Origin: Vitrella brassicaformis
Lineage: Eukaryota; Sar; Vitrellaceae
Reading direction: 5' to 3'
NCBI GenBank assembly: GCA_001179505.1
Contig: CDMY01000738.1
Span: 175,578 to 239,577 of the forward strand
DNA length: 64,000 nt
The notes under the pieces are model-generated. The model made no database searches. It was not told the origin of the DNA and saw only the letters and a program-made list of their open reading frames with translations. Positions 21,073-34,706 of the stretch are shown here, one piece after another. Every line of letters begins with the position of its first letter. Positions within the stretch are counted from its first letter, which is position 1. The position numbers and the translations under genes are program-made.

Positions 21073-23150
21073 TCAGCCATAGAGCTCCACCTGATGCCGG
21101 AGAGAGATGGCATGCAGAGAGACCAGACCCATCCTCTGTGTGAGTGGGGGTGTGTGTGTACCTTGACAGGGTTGATGCCCTGCAGCTGGAGGCGTCGCTT
21201 GATCTCCGCCAGGTCGGACCGACGCACACCCAGGTCATCCTTGATCTCCTCCACAGTCTGGCGCCCATCCTGCACCCAACCACACACACACACTCGTGCC
21301 TCTCTGTGTGTCGGTCGCTCAGTTGTGTTTTGTAGTGTCAGCTGACGGTGTGTGTGACGAGGCATCTGATGTTCGAGGTGTTCTCGCACCATCCCTCCCC
21401 TCCGCTCAGGTGCCAGGCGTTGCGCATCATCAGCTCAAAGTAGTCGTCATCGTCGATGGACACACTCACTCCTGCACGTAGACACAAAGAGAGAGACATG
21501 GCAGCGCTTCTCTGTGAGTCTCCCTCTGTCTCTGTCTGTCAAGCGTACCGTCGTAGTAGTCGAGCCATTCTTCCCATGTGATGGTGACGGGGCCCTGCTG
21601 CGAGCCCTTCTTGCTGTCCTTCAAGTCAAACGTCTCCAAGAACTCCTCCAGCACCTGCACACAGAAACACAGACAGGCAGAGAGGAGATGGCGTGTGTGC
21701 GATGTGATGTGTGCAGCCATCCACACAAACGTACCTGCTCCTTGGTCTTCCACCCGCAGATGACGTCCGGGTGTTTGGAGACATCGTATGTGTCCTTGAC
21801 GTCCTCGGCGTCGATCACACCGTTGCCCGTCTTGTCCATCAACTTGAAGGCCTGCATCCAGCACAGAGCACAAAGAAGCGTCCGTGGCTGCACAAGAGCA
21901 CTCTTAGCTATAGCATGCGCACCATTTTGACGAACCCGCGACGTCGCTCATTCATGCTGCCTCGGGCCTTGCGCAGAAACTGCCAGAGAGAGAGAGAGAG
22001 AGAGCACAGAGGAGACAGTATGTAGGATGCCTGCCCCCCCTCCAGCGGACCTCCTCATAGTCGATATTGCCATCGTCGTTGCGGTCAATCACCTTGAACA
22101 GCACTGCCCAAAGAAAGAGGGAGAAGGAATTGCTATACAAAACTTCGTCCGGCCGACTGACTGACCTTCTGCCTCGGCGTCTGTCTTGACGACGTCCATC
22201 TCACGCATGGCCTTCTTGAACTCGTACATGTTCAGACGCTTGTTGCTGACGTACACACACACACACGTGTGGTATGACACAGTCAGACACACGAGAAGAG
22301 GAGGAGGACGTCACGCGCCCACGCAATTGCACCCGTTGTCATCCATGATCCTGAACTTGCGGCCTGGAGGTCCACACACACGTACCACTTGTCCAGTGTC
22401 TGTCTGTCTGTGTGTGTGTGTCTCTGTCTTCTGACCGAGTCCCTTGATGCCATTGGCGCCGAACTTCTTGAGGCGCATGCGGAATCCGTCCAAAATGAGC
22501 TCTATAGCCTCGGCAGAGATCTTGGTGCTCTCCCCCTGCACAGACGGCTGAAGCATACCTGCAGGCACAGGGCACACACACACGCAAGCCATCGATCCAT
22601 GTGCAAGCGATTAAGTGGACTGTCTGTGTTCACTGACCGCGATGCGCGAAGTGGTCCTTGGGGCGGGGCTGCGGCTGTAGGGGCGGTTGGACGATCGGCC
22701 CGTAGGCGCGGTTGTAGGGGCTGCCAGAACCAGCCATCGTGTTGCCTGCGTATGACTCCCACACAGACAACCATGAGGAAGCTGCATTTTCACATTGGGG
22801 CCCCGGCCTCTTGCTCCTCCACCTGCGGTTCTGAGAGTTGAGCTGTGCACGGGCATGTTGGAGATGATGTTGTAGCTACCCGGGGCAACCGCACCATGCT
22901 TCACACGCACACTCGGATTACCTGCAGGTTGGCAGGCAGGTAGGCACAATCACAAGAATCATGGCCAAACGCATTCATGAGTGCCGAAAAATGGTGAGGG
23001 CCGGTGTGTTCACGCCCTCCGACCTGCGGCTGCCATGCTTGGGTAGGCGGCGCCCTTGGGGTTGCACGTCATCCCGTGTGCGTACCCGCCGGGCGCCGAG
23101 GAGGCGAACTGCTGAGCCACGTTATCCTGAAAGGCACGATAGTAGGCCAT
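21073..23150 (-). CDS. Calcyphosin-like EF-hand protein
   Basis: About 12 exons run from ATG 23150 to TGA 21075-21073. The amino-terminal third is an alveolate-type extension (MAYYRAFQDNVAQQF, then Gly/Pro-rich pieces). The conserved core is calcyphosin-like: LILDGFRMRLKKFGANGIKGL, FRIMDDNGNKRLNMYEFKKA, LFKVIDRNDDGNIDYEEF, AFKLMDKTGNGVIDAEDV, SKHPDV, EEFLETFDLKD, ITWEEWLDYYDGVS and SIDDDDYFELMMRNAW. At least three EF-hand loops (DMDDNG-type, DRNDDGNIDYEE, DKTGNGVIDAED) have good calcium ligands; the first loop is shorter and weaker. Calcyphosin-like proteins are calcium sensors often found in ciliated cells. It ends GINPVKVELYG. Exon edges at the 5' end are approximate. Confidence 0.85.
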
Positions 23151-23279
23151 CCTGACTGCTGGACTGGACGGGGAAGGGAGGGCGAAGGACGAAGGGGAGG
23201 GAGGGGGCAAAATGGGCCCCCAAACTCTCGACGATCGCCCTCTCCCTCCCTCCAAGCATTTTTAAGGCAGATATCGAGG

Positions 23280-25286
23280 ATGAGCCGAGGCGGAAAGAAA
23301 GGGCCCAAGGCGACGGTGTACTGGGTTGGGACCAGGGTACGCTGCAGCGCATAGCACACACACTGGATGGACAACAAACACGCATCCGATTGGGCAATCC
23401 CCCGTTCGTGTGTGTCCCGGATTTGCCTGTACAGAAGCCGAATGAGGAGGGTGTGTTGGTGGGTGAGCCGCTCTTCACCGCCGAGGCCTACCAGGGCGAG
23501 TGGGATGACAACAGACGACACGGATACGGTGTCAACCTGTACAGAAACAACACAAAATACGAGGTGATTGTCCCATGAAAGATGCTGACAGACAGGCGGA
23601 TGGACGGATGGATTAGCCAACTGTGCGTGAGCAGGGTCAGTGGCAGTGCAACAAGCGTCACGGAGAAGGCGTCCTGTGGCGGAAGAAGGGCAAGGAGACT
23701 GAGTGGCGCAAGGTGTACACGGGCGGCTGGCAGTATGACCTCAGACACGGCAGGGGCACCCAGCTCTACAGCAATGGCGACAGGTGGGCCACATCAGATA
23801 CACAGAGGGACGCATCTCATGCGAGTGTGCGTGTTCCGGCAGATATGAGGGCGAGTGGGCGGACAACAGACGGCAGGGCAGGGGGACCATGTGGTGGGTG
23901 GGGAGGAGGCCCGCCGGCCCTCAATGCACACGCGAAACGACCACCATTCGTTGCTCTGTGTTTATGTGTGTAGGTATGCCGATGGGACAGTGTACGAAGG
24001 CGAGTGGCACGCTGACGAGCGGTGCGGACACGGCACTCTCAAACTGTAAGGACAGCCACAACCATATCCCCTTCTTCACGCTGGACACATCCTGTGTGCA
24101 TCCATCCACCCACCCATCCGTCCTCCGATGCAGTCTCAACGGCGATGTCTACGAGGGCGGCTGGCTCAAGGACGACAAAGTACGCAAACGATCTCAATCA
24201 ACGACTTCCCATGTCACGGATCCACAATGCCCATCGCAGGAAGGCCCCGGCGCCTATTTCTTCTTCGACACTGGCCGTGCATTCGTGGGTGAGTGGGCCA
24301 ACGGTCTGCCCCAGGCCGGGGCATACAGCGACGCCGAGCTGAGCGAGGGAGAGGTGCATCCATGTGAACTGACCAAACGGCCGTATCCGAAGGAGCTGCC
24401 GCCTCTACAGCTGATGGCACCGGATGACGTAGGTATCAGCGAGTGCATGTGCATGGGGGTGTGCATGGAGTTTGGTGTGGATGCAGGTGATGGACGCGTG
24501 TCTGAAGGCCGTTAGGACCGTACAGAGCCCATTCAGGGCGAAGCACCTGCCGGTGGGTCACCCAGATGCCCGTAAAGCCACTGGGCGATGTCATGTGCCT
24601 TTCTCTCGTTGTCTGTGTGTATGTCAGCTGGAGATATTGTTCAGTGAAGACGAGCTCGATGAGCTGCACGTGACATTTGACGCCGTTGCTGTAGGCTGAG
24701 GGAGGGAGGAGACATGTACGGTATACATGTTTGACAGCCGATGTCATGTGTCCTTTGGGTGTGTAGGATGGTGACACCATCTCTGTGTTGGACATGAGGG
24801 CCCTCTACATGGCCATGGGATGCCCCATCGATGGTAAGAAAAGCTGTGTATCTCTTGCCTGTGTGTCTCTGTGTCTCCATGTCTCCGTACGATTGCAATT
24901 GCACAGACGCCGCCCTGACGGACCGCCTGGCGCTCCTGGGCATCCTCCTCTCACCGGTGCAGCAAGATGCTCTCCACACAGCAGCCACACAACTGCCGCC
25001 CGCAGCACCGCCACCAGCACCACCAGCAGGCGATGCCAGTCCCACGGCATCGTTCGTGGCACCAACACCGCTGGTGGCCACAGCCACATCCGCCGCCCCC
25101 CTGCGAGACATATTCGGCAACCCAATAGAAATGCCCCGGATCAGCTTTGAGACGTTTGCAAGGTCGGTCGCACTCGCGCCGCCAGAAGAGGGTGTGGGTG
25201 TGGGTGTGGTGGGTGAGGGAGAGAATGGTATGGGCAAGGTGATGGGGACGATGCAGATGCTCAAAGAGGCGGCAGTGGAGGAATGA
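23280..25286 (+). CDS. MORN-repeat protein with C-terminal EF-hand-like region
   Basis: Exons contain at least six MORN units: YQGEWDDNRRHGYG, NKRHGEGVLW, YTGGWQYDLRHGRGT, YEGEWADNRRQGRGTMW, YEGEWHADERCGHGT and YEGGWLKDD, then FVGEWANGLPQAG. After a linker come FSEDELDELHVTFD and DGDTISVLDMRALYMAMG, an EF-hand-like pair, then an Ala/Pro-rich tail ending in TGA at 25284-25286. MORN proteins bind membranes or build cytoskeletal scaffolds and flagellar parts. The start is unresolved: MSRGGKKGPKATVYWVG at 23280 is the obvious start, but its frame does not join the first MORN exon without an implausibly short intron. The MORN frame itself is open upstream to about 23250 without an ATG. Confidence 0.75.
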
Positions 25287-25745
25287 TGGATGACATGGGG
25301 AGAGCGTTACTCTGGGATGATGATTGCAAACTTGTCTCGCTGCTCTCGTTTTGACTTGGTGGGAGTGGTCTTGTGCTGCGTGCTGCACGGACTGGACTGA
25401 CGGACAAGCTGGAGCGTCAAGGCTTCTTGAAGCAACCAATTCATGGTCCATGCGCAGCTGATACTTGTACGAACCAACCCTCAAACCAAGACACCCAGGC
25501 CATAAAGTATGTATGTCTCAAACTACACACCCCAAGGCCTCAAACCACACTCCATCCTGTAGTGCCACACTCCATCCTGTAGTGCTCGTGTCCAGCGAGG
25601 AAAGCACAGCAGCTGCAGATGCACTCGTTCAAGAAAATACCGACTGCGTAAAGCAGACAAACGGAGGCCATTCCACGACTGCAGTCGTCCACCGCTGATG
25701 TGATGTGCTTGTGTCTCCCCTCACCATCAGTTCAATGTGTGTGGC
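25287..25745. other. Convergent 3' spacer with a 20-bp direct repeat
   Basis: No gene. A perfect tandem duplication of a 20-bp unit (CCACACTCCATCCTGTAGTG) lies at 25545-25584. Confidence 0.6.
25545..25584. repeat. Perfect 20-bp tandem duplication
   Basis: CCACACTCCATCCTGTAGTG occurs at 25545-25564 and 25565-25584 without a mismatch. Confidence 0.95.
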
Positions 25746-29261
<3,516 letters not shown>

Positions 29262-29357
29262 GGGGAACTGCTGCTCATACCGCGCAATGAATGCGGCGAT
29301 TCTGGGGGCTGTTGGGGGCTTGCGCGTCTCCGAGTCACTGCCAGTGCAGACGCGAAG
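29262..29357. promoter_or_regulatory. 96-bp divergent promoter of PKG and a membrane-protein gene
   Basis: This is the whole distance between the PKG ATG and the ATG at 29358. Shared promoter function is inferred. No known box was recognised. Confidence 0.4.
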
Positions 29358-30336
29358 ATGGATGAATCCCCTGCTCTGCCGCCGCCTGCTGAAGGCCTGA
29401 GGTATTCTGCTGACCAGCAAATCTCTATTCCAACGCTCCCTGATGCTTCCCCCATTGCAAACCATATCGATATCCCGAAGAGAGAGAGTCCCGATTCGCC
29501 GCTTCTGCCTGACGTCACCACCAGCCGGCAAGACGGCCTCGAGGAGAGTGGCTGGTGCTGCTTCTGGGCGGGTTTGTGTCCGCTCTGCGTTGATCATCCC
29601 ACAGTATGAACAATGGGCTGCACACGAGGGAGGACGGCTCACTGAGTCAAGCCAACTCTGCTGTGCCTGTCTCCGCTCTGCAGATAATCCTGGTGTACAT
29701 GCGCTGCTGGGAGGTAAAGCACCAAAGTCAGAGCCTAAATACAGCTGTGTCTGTGGTGCGTCTCATTGTAATTATGCCGCACAGGTAGCTGTTGGCGTGG
29801 TGAGTGCCCTTGAATCGCTCAAGTCCATCAAGCCGCCCAAAGATTCTCTTCTTGCCCTGCTCTTTCTCGTTGCTGCATTGGCCGCGATTGTACCGCATGT
29901 TTGGCTGTGTCTCAAACCAAAGAAGCCTCGGCGTCTCACGCCCTTGTACGTCCATCAGTGTGTCTTGGCGGCGCTGGCGATAGTGTATGCGCTCATCCTC
30001 TGGTACGTCTGGCGCGGACAGCCCAGAAAGACAGGTAATGCGGCCATTCGCGAAGAGACAGGAGGCCAGGCAGCAATCATCATTCAGTATCCAGCCGTCC
30101 TTCTGTGTCCGTGACTTGTCATGGCAGGCCACGCTCCTCGCCTTGCCGTCGTCTACACGACTGTCATCGCCCCTTTCCTGATGGTGCACCTCTTCTGGGG
30201 CACCGTAGCCTGCCAGTACGCTGCGTGGGAGCGAAAGAGACTGAGTCTTCTCGCAGAGGCAAGGCGCAGCAAGAGGCTGCGACAAGCGAGGCAGCCCGGC
30301 CCGGCGGACAATGTGATTGTGACTGACGGGCCGTAA
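29358..30336 (+). CDS. Small multi-pass membrane protein, unknown family
   Basis: Four exons keep phase (29358-29603, 29684-29713, 29785-30034, 30128-30336), giving 244 residues. The amino-terminal ~70 residues are polar and Pro-rich. A cysteine-rich patch (GWCCFWAGLCPLC) follows. Then come hydrophobic segments: LLALLFLVAALAAIVPHVWL, CVLAALAIVYALILWYVW and VVYTTVIAPFLMVHLFWGTV. The end is basic (LLAEARRSKRLRQARQ) and probably cytosolic. Three or four membrane spans are likely. The CC-patch-plus-membrane layout is loosely like PLAC8-type proteins, but I cannot assign it. No signal peptide. Confidence 0.7.
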
Positions 30337-30754
30337 GCCAGTGAATCGACTTGGCCGACGGAGCAAAATAGGGATTGCGTGCGTGGGGCGCAGTGACGTT
30401 TTCGCTAGGGATGGTCACACAGCAGGCAGCCCTGTCATTCTAGGAACGAGGACTGACAAGCAGCGATGAACGAACAGTCACTGAACATGATGAGTCCGAA
30501 CGCCGTTTGTGAGCGCTGACTCATGGTGTGTGCCGGTGGATCCTAGCCAGCGGCCAGACGCAAACCCTAGATTCGGGTTACCAGCGGATCTATCCGGTGA
30601 GACCAGCGGAGGGAAGTTGCCTGTGTCCGTTACCGCCGTCGATTCATCGGCTCATCCCTTCTTCTCATCGCGCGTATCTCTCTGCCTCTCCATCTGACTC
30701 CCGACCTCCTGCCTCTGCTTCCTTTTCTGCCTCTCTGTTGATTGATCTTTCACC
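30337..30754. other. Spacer and promoter of the secreted repeat protein
   Basis: Contains AAACCCTAG at 30562-30570, a telobox-like string, about 190 bp before the next ATG. Nothing else was recognised. Confidence 0.45.
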
Positions 30755-31805
30755 ATGCACGGAACCATGCGCATGCTGCTCATCGCCCTCGCGCTCATCC
30801 TGATTGGCATCCTCTGCAGCGCTACAGGTGCGTGTGGCTGCGTGTGGGATCCATGGATGGAGGGTGGGTGATGGGGACAGATCGTCCGATGTATGCCTGC
30901 GCGTGCGTCTGTCCTTCCTGTCGTTGACGAATGCAGCTGAGCACCGGGATGCCTTTACCAGCAGCAAGACAGGTACGCATGTGTGCACGTGGTTCCACGT
31001 GGGCATCGACTGTCTGCTGTGGGTGTGGCACGCTTCGCTCTTTGTGTGATGCGCAGGTTCGTCCCTACGTCGTCGCCTCGCCAGGCCCGAGACCAGCGAG
31101 GACAGCACCGGTAAGGCACCACCGAGCACTGCGGGCGACGAGACCCTCAAACTGATATCTACACGCGTATGTGATGCCTGCCATGCAGGTGCGGCTCGCC
31201 GCCTTGACGAGGGCGATGACGAGGATGATGTAAGTACACACGCACGCAGCCAGCCACTTACACGCACTCCGCATTCTGATTGCGTGCGCTCCTGTGTCTG
31301 CAGGATGACGACGATGACCGCCGCGCCCTGATGACTGCAGGCAAGGCTGCAGGTGCCGCTCGCCGCCTTGACGAGGGCGATGACGAGGATGATGTAAGTA
31401 CACACGCACGCAGCCAGCCACTTACACGCACTCCGCATTCTGATTGCGTGCGCTCCTGTGTCTGCAGGATGACGACGATGACCGCCGCGCCCTCATGACT
31501 GCAGGCAAGGCTGCAGGTGCCGCTCGCCGCCTTGACGAGGGCGATGACGATGACGTAAGTACTTGCAGGCATTCAGCCACTTACACGCCTCGACATCCTC
31601 CCTGACTTCTACCTGCGTGATTGCTTTCCGTTGTTAGGAGGATAATGGCGAAAAAGGTCGCGACGACGATGTGAGCACAGGGGGGCGCACGCGCACACAG
31701 ACACGCCTCAGGCCTCACACCCATCCATGCGTGTGTCGCCTCCTTTGTCTGCAGGACGATGATGACGACTATGATGACCGCCGCGCCCTCGGAAAGGCTG
31801 TGTAA
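30755..31805 (+). CDS. Secreted acidic repeat protein (RRLDE repeats)
   Basis: The first exon encodes MHGTMRMLLIALALILIG and more, a signal peptide. Short exons follow, giving LRRRLARPETSEDSTG, then repeats of a 30-residue unit (DDDDDRRALMTAGKAA plus GAARRLDEGDDEDD), and an end DDYDDRRALGKAV before TAA at 31803-31805. The mature protein is nearly all Asp/Glu with Arg-Arg-Leu sites and should be highly acidic, suited to binding calcium or other cations. The repeat exons are 90 nt, phase 0, separated by 74-nt introns that are almost identical. No named family. The RRL sites may be processing sites (see findings). Confidence 0.75.
31191..31558 (+). repeat. 164-bp exon-plus-intron tandem repeat
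   Basis: The string GCCTTGACGAGGGCGATGAC occurs at 31201, 31365 and 31529, an exact 164-bp period. Each full unit is a 90-nt exon plus a 74-nt intron (31229-31302 and 31393-31466), and the introns look identical. The last copy diverges after its donor site. Confidence 0.95.
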
Positions 31806-32946
31806 ATGCTTTCATGATGGCATGAATGGTCGGTGCTTTTCTTATTTACTGTACCATGGATGGCTAGGCCAGGGATGTTCATGTGATGTCCCGCTCTCAC
31901 CCCTTTTTTCCCTCCTTCCTCTGTAGCCAGGCCAGGCCACAGAGATACGCACGAACATGCTGTCTCCAACAAACAAAGGAAGGACAGATCAGCTCTGAAG
32001 CCGTCATGTGAAGGCATTTTGTAGACACAATGCACTGCCGGCTTTGGTGTACTTGTTTGTGCGCTGTATTTCTCATAATCAATCGGCTGCTGCAGCGTGT
32101 CGGCTAGCCTCTGGACAGACAAGAGTGCCAAATCCGAGAGCTTATGCTCGCACTTGGCACTTCTGTCTGTCAAGATGTGTGCCGGACTCAAAATGCACAG
32201 CCGATGCTGTTGGATTTGTTGCTACTGTGTATGCCCATGATTCATACATACCTGCATGCACGTTTGGGTGAGTGAGTTTGTTGAGAGACGGCGGCCTGCC
32301 TGCCTGCCTGCCTGCTGCTGGCCCCTAGCACGAGCGAACTGGTGTTTTGTGTGTCATTTGCAGCACGTGCAGCGGATGGCCAGCCGACACGGATGGTCGT
32401 GTGCCGCACTGTGCTGATGCCGGTGTTAATGTCATGCTGCTGCCCTTGCACCTTTTCTATACATGCTTTCTCGCACAGCGAACGAGCAGTCCTGAACTCA
32501 CATGCGAGGCAGTGCGATTGGTTCATTTGAATGCATGTATCTGCACATGGGGATGAGATGGCAGGGAGACGAGGGGCGGTGAGAGGGGGAGTTCTGCACC
32601 ATGCTTGCTTGGTTGGCGTGTCCCGGCGCTAAGCGTCGCAGACGCAGCCAGACTGCTTGAAACAGGGGAAGAGTGAAGTCACGTCATGTGGTTGAGGGGT
32701 TTCTCATTAGGACGGTGTCGTGAGTGCCATTGGTTTCTCATGAGAGGAGGGAGTGAGACACGAAAGCAGCGTGCATAGCGTCTCATGGTCATTCGAGCAG
32801 TCAGACTGTCAAGAGGGGAGACACTTGATTACACAGGTCAACATTCATATCAAGGCAATGTAGCACGAGCACTCACGTAGGTACCAAAACATCTCACTCA
32901 ACCATCCAGTATGCACATGCCAATGCTAGTCTCGCTGGCTGTCTAT
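31806..32946. other. Convergent spacer with no recognised gene
   Basis: About 1.1 kb between two gene ends. It has a CTGC tetranucleotide run (32292-32315) and lower coding character than the neighbours. The short open frames do not show protein-like composition. Confidence 0.5.
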
Positions 32947-33848
32947 TCACAAATGAGCCACAAGTCTCATAAAACACTCCCGCGCCTCTATCAGCCTCCT
33001 CGTCGCGTACACACCCAGCACATCCAGCTCCCCCTCATCCACCAGAACCACACGCCCCGGCCGTCCCTCACCATTAGCACCGGCCACACCTCGACCCAGC
33101 ATCAGCGGCACAGCGATCCGCATGTTGCCCGTCAGCTCAAGCATGACTCGTGCCCTCTGCGTGTTGATGGCCTGGATGCCGCCATACTTGAGGCCAATGA
33201 GTCGGGCTGCTCGGAGAAGGCGTGCAGCGTCACGTACACGTCGACAGCAGACGTGCAGAATCGGGCTCTCACAATGGAACCTGATGCGGTGATGAACACA
33301 TGCCAGTTGACTCATGTGCGCATCTCCCTCCCTCCCTCCCTCCCTCCCTCCCTGCAGTCTGTGTGACATTCAGCTGACCATACTTCGATGCACTCGTCTG
33401 GTGCCCTCGCCATTGCACCTCTGATGTCGTCGCCAGTGGCGCCCTCATGCGATGTGAACAGCCAGTGCTTGTCGCCCTTCTCCCGGGATGCCGTCACCCC
33501 GAGCACCTGTATCCGGCCTGCGCAGCTGCTGGTGGTGAACATGTTGGGCCTGCTGTTGATCTGCTGCAGCAGGGGGACGATCTGCTCGTCCACTGAGCCC
33601 TTGCGGCTCTTGTCACCATGGCCGACCTGCACAGAGAAGAGAACGATTCATGATCCAGATCTGCCCGAGCAGTGCTATCACGTGCCATTTGATGTCTGTC
33701 TGTGACTCTGTGCCCCGTGCCTTCTCCATTCCTTCCCATATACCTGAAGACGTAACAAGGCTTCGTTCTTCTGCTGCTGGAATGAATCCCGAGAGCTTCT
33801 TGCCGCCTCACGCACACTCTGCCCTACGCCGCTGACCCTCAGACGCAT
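32947..33848 (-). CDS. TYW3: tRNA wybutosine-synthesizing protein 3
   Basis: Three exons keep phase (33848-33744, 33626-33379, 33280-32947), giving 228 residues, near the length of human TYW3 (about 259) and archaeal Taw3 (about 200). TYW3 is the methyltransferase for an N4 methylation step in wybutosine synthesis on tRNA-Phe. Diagnostic stretches are [20 protein letters not shown], the [14 protein letters not shown] signature, [58 protein letters not shown] and a final helical [13 protein letters not shown]. It starts 95 bp from, and divergent to, ribosomal protein L27a, so both translation genes may share control. Confidence 0.93.
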
Positions 33849-33943
33849 CGTTTGCGTGGGAGATCTGCCGAACGAGGGCGAGCTTGCAAACCCTGAACCC
33901 TAAAACCCTCCTAACCCGGTCAGGAAGATCTGGCGCTTGCGCG
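33849..33943. promoter_or_regulatory. Divergent TYW3/RPL27a promoter with telobox-like array
   Basis: AAACCCTGAACCCTAAAACC and further CCCT steps run over 33888-33917. These are degenerate copies of the TTTAGGG-type repeat on the other strand, 26-55 bp before the L27a ATG. In plants, teloboxes mark promoters of ribosomal protein genes; the same use here is inference. Confidence 0.55.
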
Positions 33944-34461
33944 ATGACCACACGGTTGAGGAAGAACCGCAAGAAGCGGGGACACGTGTCTGCTGGCCAT
34001 GGGCGTATTGGGAAGCACCGGAAGCACCCAGCAGGCCGCGGCAAGGCGGGAGGGGCACACCACCACCGAATCAACTACGACAAGTACGCAAGGGAGATCT
34101 CCTCACCTCTAGAGTCGCAGATCTCCCTCACGAGCCGTCCTCTGTGTGCTTGTTCAGGTACCACCCCGGTTACTTTGGGAAGGTGGGTATGCGGCACTTC
34201 CACCTGCTCAAGAACCAGACGCACTGCCCCGTCATCAATCTCGACAAGCTCTGGTCCTTGGTGAGCGAGCAGACCAGACTCTACTACAAGGACAACACCG
34301 AGAAGGCGCCGGTCATCGACGTCACCAAGGCGGGATATTTCAAGGTCCTCGGCAAGGGAGAGCTCCCCGAGCAGCCCGTCATCGTCAAGGCGCGATACTT
34401 CACACGCCTGGCCGAGAAGAAGATCAAGGATGCGGGCGGCGTCTGTGTCCTCACAGCGTAG
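33944..34461 (+). CDS. RPL27A: 60S ribosomal protein L27a (uL15)
   Basis: Two exons (33944-34083 and 34158-34461) give 147 residues, the usual length. It starts [25 protein letters not shown] with the Gly/His/Lys-rich loop [25 protein letters not shown]-type signature, then [35 protein letters not shown] and the end [14 protein letters not shown]. It is a structural protein of the cytosolic large subunit. The ATG at 33944 is fixed by the family start. It is the only intron-poor, strongly biased gene here, as expected for high expression. Confidence 0.97.
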
Positions 34462-34706
34462 ATACGAGCATCGTGGTCGAGAGCTGTTTTGTGACTTGAC
34501 GAACCGATGGACAGATCTGTGTGGTGACGTGTGGTGGGGTGCGTGGTGGTTGTGGATGTAAGACCCGTCGTGAGCGATGCGTGTCGGTGTGGTGAAGTAA
34601 TCAGTGCTTTCTCGGCAAATGTCACATGACAGTACGACACAGAAACATCCGTCATTCGTCCACAGTCATCACCACACACAACACAACCAGCACACTCGTC
34701 GTCACC

